A DNA stretch of 43,511 nt from Flavobacteriaceae bacterium (GCA_013043825.1 JABDNM010000143.1:1-43511); one strand, 5' to 3'; shown: positions 8,108-17,159, counted from the first letter of the stretch. The notes: generated by a model not told the origin, from the sequence alone. Numbers and translations are program-made.

Positions 8108-8142
8108 TAAAAAACGCCTTCCGAAGAGAAAGGCGTTGGTTT
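8108..8142 (-). terminator. Rho-independent terminator of the atpDC unit
   Basis: AACGCCTT (8113-8120) pairs with AAGGCGTT (8130-8137) around a short loop. On the minus strand it is followed by a T-rich tract. It lies about 25 bases after the atpC stop and separates atpDC from nagB. Confidence 0.8.
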
Positions 8143-8162
8143 TATCTTATTGATGTGTTCAT

Positions 8163-8438
8163 CTAGTCGGCCAATACGATCACTCGATTGTCGCTCATCT
8201 GCACAGTACCGCTATTTATTTCAAGCACCCATTTTCCCTCTGCCTGGGTAAACTTCTTCTCAAAGCCTTCGGCAATGGTAGGGCTTCCGGCAAATTTCAC
8301 CTTCCCAGGTCCCAACAAAGAGACGATAGCAGCGTGATTGTTCAACATTTGAAATTCTCCATTTACACCGGGAACGGTGACGCTTTCCACTTCACCACTA
8401 ACCAAAGATGCTTCCGGGGTTACAATTTCTAGGTACAT
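8163..8438 (-). CDS. atpC: ATP synthase F1 subunit epsilon (short form)
   Basis: Subunit epsilon of the F1 rotor stalk, linking gamma to the c-ring. The 91 residues correspond only to the N-terminal beta-sandwich: LEIVTPEASLVSGEVESV, VPGVNGEFQMLNNHAAIVS and LEINSGTVQMSDNRVIVLAD are the family's conserved strands. The C-terminal helical hairpin of E. coli epsilon (139 residues), which inhibits ATP hydrolysis, is missing; the stop follows immediately after the last strand. Short epsilon subunits are usual in Bacteroidota. It follows atpD with a 73-base gap containing a strong hairpin, and the other atp genes are not in the window. Confidence 0.93.
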   Translation of the reverse strand: MYLEIVTPEASLVSGEVESVTVPGVNGEFQMLNNHAAIVSLLGPGKVKFAGSPTIAEGFEKKFTQAEGKWVLEINSGTVQMSDNRVIVLAD

Positions 8439-8452
8439 ATGTGTTTATATTA

Positions 8453-8502
8453 ACACCCCGACTGCCATGCCCGTTCTGGTTTGGGCGGGCGGGCGGTGTG
8501 AC
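8453..8502 (-). repeat. GC-rich imperfect inverted repeat between atpD and atpC
   Basis: A strikingly GC-rich block in an AT-rich intergenic gap, holding GGGCGGGCGGGCGG on the plus strand opposite ATGCCC and CACCCCG. On the transcript it folds into a long imperfect stem (CAC/GTG, CCG/CGG, GCC/GGC, GCCC/GGGC) with a loop of about 10 bases. It lies between the atpD stop and the atpC start and lacks a T-run directly after the stem in the transcribed direction, so it is not a standard terminator. It may be a copy of an interspersed element or a stoichiometry-tuning mRNA hairpin. Confidence 0.55.
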
Positions 8503-8511
8503 AATTTTTTA

Positions 8512-10020
<1,509 letters not shown>

Positions 10021-10078
10021 CTAAGTATTTATTTTTTAGTACTGTTAGAGGCCATTTTTACTACCCCTAAAATCGGTG

Positions 10079-10110
10079 CAAAGATAGTTTTTTCTAACTC
10101 AATTTTCCAA
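10079..10110 (-). promoter_or_regulatory. Bacteroidota-type promoter of atpDC
   Basis: On the minus strand TTGG (10107-10110) is followed after 20 bases by TATCTTTG (10079-10086), matching the TTG / TAnnTTTG consensus of Bacteroidota sigma-ABfr promoters. The predicted transcript would have a leader of about 55-60 bases before the atpD ATG. Confidence 0.7.
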
Positions 10111-10147
10111 CCCATTTCAATAATTTTTTGAAGGTTTTTTAGGCGGG

Positions 10148-10256
10148 CCTCTCCTGAGTTTTAAAGTTCAAAAAACTTCAGAGAGCCGGGCTGTTCGCTG
10201 TATCCCTGAAGTAGCGTAAACTTACTTCAGGGGATGCCACTTCCATCCCTGCCCGG
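10148..10256. repeat. REP-like interspersed element with nested hairpins (intact copy)
   Basis: Three stacked inverted repeats are visible. An imperfect stem joins 10149-10161 and 10173-10185. An outer stem joins CCGGGC (10186-10191) with GCCCGG (10251-10256). A perfect 10-bp inner stem joins CCCTGAAGTA (10204-10213) with TACTTCAGGG (10223-10232). The core at 10187-10207 recurs at 1716-1736 with one mismatch. It codes for nothing and sits between divergently transcribed atpD and the small lipoprotein gene. Together with the promoter and the small gene this accounts for the 485-base gap 10018-10502; I see nothing else there. Confidence 0.65.
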
Positions 10257-10302
10257 ACCTAAAGAATAGGGGCCGTTTAGCAGATAATCAATTTTGTATA
10301 TT

Positions 10303-10310
10303 TAACTTTG
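10303..10310 (+). promoter_or_regulatory. Possible -7 element for the small lipoprotein gene
   Basis: TAACTTTG matches TAnnTTTG and ends 11 bases before the ATG of the 48-residue lipoprotein. No convincing -33 TTG is present at the right distance, so this is tentative. Confidence 0.35.
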
Positions 10311-10321
10311 AACTACTTCTT

Positions 10322-10468
10322 ATGAAAAAAACCATTCTTATTCTGGGCCTATACATCACAGCTTGTTCGCCGGATAATCTGCCACTATGTTCAGAACTAA
10401 ACGTTTCAAGTCCGTTTGATCAAACCTGTGAAGAAATTGCAGAAGACCTCAACTGCAGATGCGATTGA
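10322..10468 (+). CDS. Small cysteine-rich lipoprotein (48 residues)
   Basis: I do not recognise a family. The reading frame gives MKKTILILGLYITAC as a lipoprotein signal peptide with the lipid-carrying Cys at 15. A mature part of only 33 residues follows (SPDNLPLCSELNVSS, then an acidic stretch, ending DLNCRCD) with four further cysteines at 23, 36, 45 and 47 that could form two disulfides. The MKK start, lipobox and stop are all consistent with a real gene, and a TAnnTTTG box lies just upstream. The mature part is acidic. It stands alone between atpD and glmS and faces glmS tail-to-tail, with 34 bases between the stops. It might instead be a fortuitous frame; conservation would decide. Confidence 0.55.
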   Translation: MKKTILILGLYITACSPDNLPLCSELNVSSPFDQTCEEIAEDLNCRCD

Positions 10469-10502
10469 TCCAGCTTCCAACTTCTAATATCCTAATTCAA
10501 GT

Positions 10503-12350
10503 TTATTCTACCGTGACCGATTTGGCCAGGTTTCTGGGTTGGTCCACATTTTTGCCCAGCATAAGAGCAATGTGGTAAGAGAGCAACTGTAAGGGGATGG
10601 TGGTTACCAACGGACTCAGACTTTCCGGGGTTCGCGGTACCTCCATGATGTAGTCTGCAAGTTCTTTCACTTCGGTGTCGCCTTCCGTTACCACAGCGAT
10701 GATCTTCCCTTTTCGAGCTTTTATCTCTTCGATGTTACTCACCACTTTTTCGTAATGATTGCTGTTCACGGCAATCACCACTACAGGCATTTGCTCATCG
10801 ATTAGGGCAATAGGGCCATGCTTCATTTCGGCGGCTGGATAGCCTTCGGCATGGATATAGGAGATCTCCTTTAGTTTTAGAGCGCCTTCTAAAGCCACTG
10901 GGAAGTTGTACCCTCTTCCAAGGTATAGGAAATTACGCGCATCCTTAAATACCGCAGCGATCTCCTTTATTTTTTCTTCCTCTTTCAAAGCTTCAGACAC
11001 GAGGGTAGGGATCATTTCCAATTCCCGGAGGTGTTTCATATAATCACTTTGAGATATGGAACCTTTGTCCTTGGCTAATCGAAGGGCGATCATGGTAAGA
11101 ACCGTGATCTGCGTTGTGAATGCCTTGGTTGAAGCCACACCAATTTCAGGTCCGGCATGTGTGTAAGTGCCGCTATCAGTTTCTCGTGAAATAGTTGAAC
11201 CCACTACGTTACAGACTCCATAAACAAATGCCCCGCGTTGCTTGGCTAGTTTAATGGCAGCCAAAGTATCTGCGGTCTCACCACTTTGGGAGATCGCAAT
11301 AACGACGTCTTTATCTGAAATGATCGGGTTCCGGTATCTGAATTCGGAAGCATATTCAACTTCCACCGGGATACGTGCCCATTCCTCAAAGATGTATTCG
11401 GCAACTAGTCCGGCATGCCAGGATGTTCCGCATGCTACGATAATGATACGTTGCGCATTGGTGAACTTCTTGATATGATCTTCCAGACCACCCAACCTAA
11501 TAATTCCCTGGTCGGCCAACAGTCGGCCACGATAGGTATCCTTGATCACAGAGGGTTGCTCATAGATCTCCTTCAGCATAAAATGGTCGTACCCCCCTTT
11601 TTCAATCTGTTCCAGGTTCAATTGTAATTCCTGGATGTACGGATCTACCAGGCTATCGTCTTTAATCTTGCGAACTTTGACACCTTTCTTCAGCCGAATT
11701 ATTGCCATTTCCTCGTCTTCCAGGTAGATGGCATTGTTCGTGAATTCAATAAAGGGCGTGGCATCACTTGCTACGAAAAACTCTTCATCTCCAATTCCTA
11801 TCGCCAATGGACTTCCCAACTTGGCTACGACGATCTCATCGGGTTTATTTCTGTCGAATAAAACAATGGCATAAGCCCCAATTACCTGGTTTAATGCGAT
11901 CTGTACTGCTTTCCCCAGTTTCACATTCTCCTTCTTTTTGATCTCTTCAATGAGATTGACCAAAACTTCGGTATCGGTATCACTTTTAAAAGTATATCCT
12001 CGATTGATCAATTCCTTTTTAATGGATGCGTAGTTTTCGATGATCCCATTGTGAATGATCACCAGGTCACCGCTATTCGAATAATGGGGATGCGAGTTGA
12101 TATCGTTGGGAACTCCATGGGTTGCCCAACGGGTATGACCTATTCCCAGTTTACCGCTGGTTGCAATTTCCTTGGCCACGCGAGCTTCCAGATCGGCTAC
12201 TTTTCCTTTGGTTTTCGCCATCTGGATAGTTGTACCATCGTACAGCGCAACTCCGGCACTATCATATCCCCTATACTCCAAACGCTTTAAGCCGTTCAGT
12301 ATGATAGGATATGCCTCTTTATTGCCGATGTAACCTACGATGCCACACAT
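10503..12350 (-). CDS. glmS: Glutamine--fructose-6-phosphate aminotransferase (isomerizing)
   Basis: Makes glucosamine-6-phosphate from fructose-6-phosphate and glutamine, the entry to UDP-GlcNAc, peptidoglycan and LPS synthesis. The 615 residues start MCGIVGYIG, so Cys2 becomes the N-terminal nucleophile after Met removal. The glutaminase domain has GHTRWATHG and HNGIIENY. Two SIS sugar-isomerase domains follow, with CGTSWHAG and SQSGETADT (first) and GRGYNFPVALEGALKLKEISY and EMKHGPIALI (second). The C-terminus ends PRNLAKSVTVE as in the family. It is the last gene of a leftward unit, 9 bases after the DUF4270 gene, so co-transcription with the GT5-like and DUF4270 genes is very likely. Confidence 0.98.
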   Translation of the reverse strand: MCGIVGYIGNKEAYPIILNGLKRLEYRGYDSAGVALYDGTTIQMAKTKGKVADLEARVAKEIATSGKLGIGHTRWATHGVPNDINSHPHYSNSGDLVIIHNGIIENYASIKKELINRGYTFKSDTDTEVLVNLIEEIKKKENVKLGKAVQIALNQVIGAYAIVLFDRNKPDEIVVAKLGSPLAIGIGDEEFFVASDATPFIEFTNNAIYLEDEEMAIIRLKKGVKVRKIKDDSLVDPYIQELQLNLEQIEKGGYDHFMLKEIYEQPSVIKDTYRGRLLADQGIIRLGGLEDHIKKFTNAQRIIIVACGTSWHAGLVAEYIFEEWARIPVEVEYASEFRYRNPIISDKDVVIAISQSGETADTLAAIKLAKQRGAFVYGVCNVVGSTISRETDSGTYTHAGPEIGVASTKAFTTQITVLTMIALRLAKDKGSISQSDYMKHLRELEMIPTLVSEALKEEEKIKEIAAVFKDARNFLYLGRGYNFPVALEGALKLKEISYIHAEGYPAAEMKHGPIALIDEQMPVVVIAVNSNHYEKVVSNIEEIKARKGKIIAVVTEGDTEVKELADYIMEVPRTPESLSPLVTTIPLQLLSYHIALMLGKNVDQPRNLAKSVTVE

Positions 12351-12359
12351 AGAATTGAA

Positions 12360-14000
12360 TTATTGAGGTTCAGTATAATAAATTTGAAGCTTCAAGCGCT
12401 TCTCCATATTGGTGGTCGAATTTCCAAAGAGTACCGTTCCCTGCGGTGCGATCACACTAGTGCTAGGCACCTCGGTGATAATTACTCCCTCTCTAGGAAC
12501 AATGGAATCCCGTAATTCCCGAAAGCCCGGTACCGTGACATTCTGACTAACAATGAGCCCTAAAGGAACATTGAGTGAGTCGTTATTAATGATATTACTA
12601 AGATGGGAAGTGATCCTGATCTTATAAAATTCTCCATTCCCATCGCTTCCTCGTTCCAATCTACCTAAGTGATCGGTAAATGCATCTACCGGCGAAAGAT
12701 TTGAAGTAAGATCGGTGTTGAAATCTGCCAGCAAGCGATTATTTTTCGTATCGTAGATCACCAGTCGCTCCGGTTCAGCCGAGCCTCCATTTATAGTGTT
12801 TTGATCTACATAAAAGATGAGGTTAGCCTCATTGATAAGCCATGCTTTGTCTCTTAAATCATCCAGTTCATCGGCTACACCATTTCCATCCAAATCATCT
12901 CCAAACAACTCGATCACAGTTACGATGCCTTCGCCGCCACGTACATAAAGTGTTTCCTCTCCCTCACTGGTATTGGCGTTCTCCAGCGCGTTGGTTATTT
13001 GAAAAGGCACGTCATCCTCGAAGACATTCACCGAAATTGCATTGAAGAGCAATTCCAGGTCTCCCTCAAATTCATCCAATCCTTCATCCCCACACATCTC
13101 TTCGCCTTGCAGGGAGTTGAAACTGTAGTACAAATTAATTCGGGCGTCGTTCAATGGGTCATTATCTGAATCGTCCAGGTCGAACAGGAACAGGTTTCCC
13201 TCCTCTGAAGTGGAAGTTACTTTGAAATAGAGTCCGCGGAAAAATTCACGGAAGTTATTGTTGTTCAAGAGCGATATACTTCCTTCGTTCTGAATGATCT
13301 TCTCTTCGAAAAACTCAATAGGAAGTTGTACACGGATCCCTGGCGGCAGTTGCTGAATAGTTTCAACGGTCTCTCCTGCCTCGTTGGTCGTCGAGACCAA
13401 AATTTGATGAGGCTCGGCACTGGGAGTAAAATCCTCTATGGTATAAATGAGATTACTGAATCCCATGTTGAATATCTGTGATTCAAATAAAGGACCCTGG
13501 TCTGAGTAATACCTTTGAACTTCTTCAAACCCCAGGTCGGGGTCCAGGTCTCTCAAAAAGTAATTCGACTCATAAATCGCTATATCGATGGGAGAATCTC
13601 CGAAGATTGAATCCAGGGTAAAGGTTGAAACTGTATCTACCACGGTTTCCTCATTGAAAAATGGGAGATAGAGTACTACGCTGTCTAAAACAGTGCAGTC
13701 CCCAAAATCCGGATTGGTGTCTCCTGTTCCCAAAACAACCTGAGACAACAGATTGGCGGTGGTCTTGCCATAGACCGGATCGTTGTAGATCCCTAACTGA
13801 TATGCCGGAAGATTGTTGGATTGTACCGAAGCAATTTTCTTGCTATAGGCTCGAACCGTTCTGCTGTCGTCAAATTCGGTGTTGAAATTCTGATCAATGA
13901 TGTCGGTGGCAATATTTGTAAAATCCTCTTCGCAGGAAGCCAGTGTAACGATTACCAATAATATAACCCCTATTCTGGGCAAAAAGTAGTTCAGCTTCAT
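12360..14000 (-). CDS. DUF4270 family lipoprotein
   Basis: A 546-residue outer-membrane lipoprotein of a Bacteroidota-specific family of unknown function. The signal peptide ends TLASC with the acylated Cys at 23, then EEDFTNIATD. Conserved landmarks include NLPAYQLGIYNDPVYGKT (an early family signature), DSVVLYLPF, and near the C-terminus APQGTVLFGNSTTNMEKRLKLQIYYTEPQ. Residues 369-380 (DLDGNGVADELD) form an EF-hand-like D-x-D-x-N-G-x-x-D-x-x-D loop, and another acidic stretch (DLDDSDNDPLND) occurs earlier, suggesting calcium binding in the beta-rich mature domain. It lies between the GT5-like protein and glmS, 16 and 9 bases away, so the three genes look like one operon. A surface or envelope-polysaccharide role is inference only. 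Confidence 0.85.
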   Translation of the reverse strand: MKLNYFLPRIGVILLVIVTLASCEEDFTNIATDIIDQNFNTEFDDSRTVRAYSKKIASVQSNNLPAYQLGIYNDPVYGKTTANLLSQVVLGTGDTNPDFGDCTVLDSVVLYLPFFNEETVVDTVSTFTLDSIFGDSPIDIAIYESNYFLRDLDPDLGFEEVQRYYSDQGPLFESQIFNMGFSNLIYTIEDFTPSAEPHQILVSTTNEAGETVETIQQLPPGIRVQLPIEFFEEKIIQNEGSISLLNNNNFREFFRGLYFKVTSTSEEGNLFLFDLDDSDNDPLNDARINLYYSFNSLQGEEMCGDEGLDEFEGDLELLFNAISVNVFEDDVPFQITNALENANTSEGEETLYVRGGEGIVTVIELFGDDLDGNGVADELDDLRDKAWLINEANLIFYVDQNTINGGSAEPERLVIYDTKNNRLLADFNTDLTSNLSPVDAFTDHLGRLERGSDGNGEFYKIRITSHLSNIINNDSLNVPLGLIVSQNVTVPGFRELRDSIVPREGVIITEVPSTSVIAPQGTVLFGNSTTNMEKRLKLQIYYTEPQ

Positions 14001-14016
14001 AAATTCAGCAATGTTT

Positions 14017-14826
14017 TTAGTCTAATACTTTCGATTGGTAAAAGTCTAAATAAGCCTGAGAAAACTCTTCCATATTGTGATACTTTAACACAGGCTTTTC
14101 CAATTTCTTAAGATAGGTTTGAAACTGTGAAGACAAATCGTTGGAACCTATAATTACCGCATCACTGTGATCCACGGCACTTTTCATCACACTGAAATAG
14201 TCCGGTGTGGCCAGGTGTTCAACTTGTTCATCATCAATCCCATCAAATTTGATTTTCTGGATCAGTTCCTTATTTAACGTTCCTTCGAAGCCATGATTGT
14301 ATACCGATGTCACAATTTTACTATTCTCGAAGAGGGGTTCATTGCTGTAATAGGTCTTTAGGTAAAGTGGCAGAAAAGACGCCAGCCATCCATGTACGTG
14401 AATGATGTCTGGAGACCAGTTCAGCTTTTTAACGGTTTCGATCACCCCTTTGGCAAAGAAAATGGCTCGTTCATCGTTGTCTTCGAAGAAATTGCCATTC
14501 TCATCGGCGTAGGTTGCTTTGCGTTTGAAATAGTCTTCATTATCTATGAAGTACACCTGCATCCGCTCTTTGGGAATGGAAGCCACTTTGATGATCAACG
14601 GCATGTCCAGGTCGTTGATGACCAGGTTCATTCCAGATAATCTAATCACTTCATGGAGTTGATGACGGCGCTCGTTGATATTGCCGTAACGAGGCATGAA
14701 TATGCGAATTTGTCCACCATTGCTGTTGACCATTCGGGGAGCTTCAAACGACATTGAAGAAATCTCGGTCTCCGGAAGATAAGGGATCACTTCAGAAGAA
14801 ACATACAAGATTCTTTTATCTTTCAT
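14017..14826 (-). CDS. Half-size glycogen/starch synthase-like protein (GT5 N-terminal domain only)
   Basis: 269 residues resembling the N-terminal catalytic domain of GlgA (PF08323): ILYVSSEVIPY at the start, GGQIRIFMPRYGNINERRHQ, VYFIDNEDYFKRK, ERAIFFAKGVIETVKKLNWSPDIIHVHGWLASFLPLYL. The entire C-terminal GT-B domain (about 200 residues with the KPRFE-type donor site) is absent. The N-terminal KTGGL motif that binds ADP-glucose is replaced by the stretch after SSEVIPYL (PETEISSMS). A working glycogen synthase is therefore unlikely; a regulatory or binding role is possible. It heads the operon with the DUF4270 gene and glmS, and no other glycogen gene is near. Many databases label such proteins glycogen/starch synthase. 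Confidence 0.85.
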   Translation of the reverse strand: MKDKRILYVSSEVIPYLPETEISSMSFEAPRMVNSNGGQIRIFMPRYGNINERRHQLHEVIRLSGMNLVINDLDMPLIIKVASIPKERMQVYFIDNEDYFKRKATYADENGNFFEDNDERAIFFAKGVIETVKKLNWSPDIIHVHGWLASFLPLYLKTYYSNEPLFENSKIVTSVYNHGFEGTLNKELIQKIKFDGIDDEQVEHLATPDYFSVMKSAVDHSDAVIIGSNDLSSQFQTYLKKLEKPVLKYHNMEEFSQAYLDFYQSKVLD

Positions 14827-14860
14827 AAGGTATACTTTACTGGCTATTCATTAAAGCATG

Positions 14861-14907
14861 CAAAATTACGAAATTTTATGCAGATTGCGCCCAATAACTT
14901 AATTTTG
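14861..14907. promoter_or_regulatory. Divergent promoter region between the GT5-like/glmS operon and panC
   Basis: TAATTTTG occurs on the minus strand (14861-14868), directed at the GT5-like gene, and on the plus strand (14900-14907), directed at panC, both matching TAnnTTTG. The two boxes are about 30 bases apart, so the two transcripts may compete or be co-regulated. Clear -33 TTG boxes are not obvious. Confidence 0.55.
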
Positions 14908-14924
14908 CTCGATTTTCAACTTCT

Positions 14925-15770
14925 ATGATTTTTCACGAAAGAGAATTGATACACAAGGAACTGCTCACGCAGAAAAATAAAAACCGCTCCATCGGGCTGG
15001 TCCCAACCATGGGAGCCCTGCACCAAGGACATTTAACTTTGGTGGCGAGGGCGCTACGGGAAAATGATGTAGTGGTGGTGAGCATATTTGTAAACCCCAC
15101 TCAATTTGATAATACCCGCGACCTGGATAAATACCCGCGAACGTTGGTGGAAGACACTAAACTGCTCAATAAATTTGAGGGTACCATCCTCATATTTGCG
15201 CCGGAACCCCGAGAACTCTACAGCGGGAAGGTGCGTGCAAAAAGATATCGTTTTGGAGGCCTTGAGCATCAAATGGAGGGAAAATACCGCAAAGGACATT
15301 TCAACGGCGTGGGCACCGTACTCAATCTATTATTCCGTGCTATCGAGCCGCACAAAGCGTACTTCGGTGAAAAAGATTTTCAACAGCTACAGATCGTAAA
15401 AAAGTTAGTCGCTATCGAAAAACTCCCGGTGAAGATCATTGGCTGTAAAATCGTGAGAGAACCTCATGGTTTGGCGATGAGTTCCAGGAACAAGAGACTC
15501 ACCCCAGCCCAGTTCAAAGAAGCCTCTTTTATCTATGAGACACTACTTGAGGCGAGGAGAAGATTCCCCACTCACTCCATAGCACATGTTCAATTTTGGG
15601 TGGAAGAACGATTCAGAAACAATAAAACGCTTCGGTTGGAATATTTCGAGATCGCCAATGTAAAAAATTTACGCACCGCCATTCGCAAACGAAAAGGAAA
15701 TACATATAGGGCGTTTATCGCGGTCTTTGCCGGAGAGGTACGGCTCATTGATAACATCGCTCTCAATTAA
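14925..15770 (+). CDS. panC: Pantothenate synthetase
   Basis: Condenses pantoate and beta-alanine with ATP to pantothenate (vitamin B5, CoA precursor). The 281 residues carry the nucleotidyl-transferase signature [13 protein letters not shown] with the HxGH motif, [12 protein letters not shown], and the KMSKS-equivalent region [26 protein letters not shown] and [13 protein letters not shown] are also diagnostic. Length and motifs are complete. It is the first gene of a rightward unit with panD 23 bases downstream, so the two beta-alanine/pantothenate steps are encoded together. panB is not in the window. Confidence 0.97.
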   Translation: MIFHERELIHKELLTQKNKNRSIGLVPTMGALHQGHLTLVARALRENDVVVVSIFVNPTQFDNTRDLDKYPRTLVEDTKLLNKFEGTILIFAPEPRELYSGKVRAKRYRFGGLEHQMEGKYRKGHFNGVGTVLNLLFRAIEPHKAYFGEKDFQQLQIVKKLVAIEKLPVKIIGCKIVREPHGLAMSSRNKRLTPAQFKEASFIYETLLEARRRFPTHSIAHVQFWVEERFRNNKTLRLEYFEIANVKNLRTAIRKRKGNTYRAFIAVFAGEVRLIDNIALN

Positions 15771-15781
15771 CCCTATTTATT

Positions 15782-15789
15782 TATCTTTG
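15782..15789 (+). promoter_or_regulatory. Possible -7 promoter element abutting the panD start
   Basis: TATCTTTG matches TAnnTTTG and ends only 4 bases before the panD ATG. If used, transcription would start at or near the start codon. No clear -33 box is present. Confidence 0.35.
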
Positions 15790-15793
15790 CCCC

Positions 15794-16141
15794 ATGCAAA
15801 TTCACGTAGTAAAATCGAAGATCCATCGAGTAAAAGTTACTGGTGCAGATCTTAATTATATAGGAAGTATTACCATTGATGAGGATCTCATGGATGCTGC
15901 GAATATCCTGGAAGGTGAGAAGGTTCAAATAGTGAATAACAATAATGGTGAACGCCTGGAAACCTATGCTATTCCTGGTCCTAGAAATAGTGGTGAGATC
16001 ACCCTCAATGGAGCGGCGGCCAGGAAGGTAGCCCCTGGCGACATCCTCATTCTAATCACCTATGCCATCATGACCGTCGAGGAAGCCAAAAAGCACAAAC
16101 CTGCTTTGGTATTTCCTAATCAGCACAACTTGCTCAAATAG
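15794..16141 (+). CDS. panD: Aspartate 1-decarboxylase proenzyme
   Basis: Pyruvoyl enzyme forming beta-alanine from aspartate, the partner substrate for PanC. The 115 residues have the self-cleavage site Gly24-Ser25 in [10 protein letters not shown]; Ser25 becomes the pyruvoyl group. Other landmarks are [12 protein letters not shown] (with the catalytic Lys9 region), the [26 protein letters not shown] block and ILITYAIM. Length is close to the E. coli enzyme (126). It lies between panC and the flippase-like gene, the latter starting 1 base after its stop, which suggests a polycistronic message. Confidence 0.97.
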   Translation: MQIHVVKSKIHRVKVTGADLNYIGSITIDEDLMDAANILEGEKVQIVNNNNGERLETYAIPGPRNSGEITLNGAAARKVAPGDILILITYAIMTVEEAKKHKPALVFPNQHNLLK

Positions 16142-16142
16142 T

Positions 16143-17108
16143 TTGAAGAAATCGATCTCTAAATTCCTGCAGATCGCCCTTCCGCTTGGATTGGGCTTCT
16201 TCCTGATGTGGTATTTTTATTCCAAATATACCCCGGAACAAAAGGAAGAGGTTTTCTCCTACTTGAAAAATGCGAACTATTGGATTGTGGGAGTGGCTGT
16301 AGTGTTAAGTGTTATTAGCCATTTGATACGGGCCTACCGTTGGAACCTGATGCTAGAACCCATGGGTTACAAACCCAAACTACTCAACAATTTCTTTGCG
16401 GTTTCCATAGCCTACCTCATGAATATTTTCATTCCCCGATCGGGGGAAGTATCACGGGCAGTCGTTTTAAGCACCTATGAAAAAGTACCATTCGACAAAG
16501 GATTTGGGACTATCATCTCCGAACGCGTGATAGACTTGTTATTCCTCATGATATTTACACTAATTGCCCTTACCCTCCAATTCGATTCCCTCTATGCCTT
16601 TATCACTGAAAAAGTGCCCCTAAAGGAGATCGGACTAGCTCTGGCAGGCCTCCTCGCTCTATTGGTCCTATTTGTTCTATTCCTGAAGTACTCTCAAAGT
16701 GGTTTCAGTAAGAAGATCAAGGAGTTGCTCTCAGGATTAAAGGAAGGGATCTTGAGTATTTTAAAGATGCGGAGAAAATGGAACTTCCTCGTTCAATCCT
16801 TCATCATCTGGATATTATATATAGCCTCATTCTATGTATCTACCCTTGCCCTGGAAGCCACGGCTGGAATCGAGCTGGGGGTTGTGATCATTACTTTCGT
16901 AGTAGGGAGTTTTACCTTCGCATTCACCAATAGTGGCTTTGGTTATTACCCGCTTGCAATAGCCGGTATCCTCCTGGTTTTTGGTATTCAAGAGACAGTA
17001 GGAACGGCCTTGGGATGGATTGTTTGGACTTCCAACATACTTTATATAATCGCATCCGGAGTTTTCTCGTTCATCGTACTTCCCATCTATAATCGGAAGC
17101 GCCTGTAG
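16143..17108 (+). CDS. Flippase-like/lysylphosphatidylglycerol synthase TM-region family membrane protein
   Basis: A 321-residue inner-membrane protein with about eight hydrophobic segments (PF03706, UPF0104). Landmarks: FLMWYFYSKYTPEQKEEV, ISHLIRAYRWNLMLEPMG (the conserved R-x-x-R-W), FAVSIAYLMNIFIPRSGEVSRA, and GFGTIISERVIDLLFLM with the conserved ER-x-x-D. The family is related to the flippase domain of MprF and to lipid-scrambling/flipping proteins; the cargo here is unknown. The start is TTG at 16143, one base after the panD stop, so it is probably translationally coupled. It ends in the usual basic tail (IYNRKRL). Neighbours do not reveal a lipid-synthesis partner. Confidence 0.85.
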   Translation: MKKSISKFLQIALPLGLGFFLMWYFYSKYTPEQKEEVFSYLKNANYWIVGVAVVLSVISHLIRAYRWNLMLEPMGYKPKLLNNFFAVSIAYLMNIFIPRSGEVSRAVVLSTYEKVPFDKGFGTIISERVIDLLFLMIFTLIALTLQFDSLYAFITEKVPLKEIGLALAGLLALLVLFVLFLKYSQSGFSKKIKELLSGLKEGILSILKMRRKWNFLVQSFIIWILYIASFYVSTLALEATAGIELGVVIITFVVGSFTFAFTNSGFGYYPLAIAGILLVFGIQETVGTALGWIVWTSNILYIIASGVFSFIVLPIYNRKRL

Positions 17109-17159
17109 CCACTACAATTTTTAAAATTTACTATCTTACCTACCTCAAAATTTGTGAAG

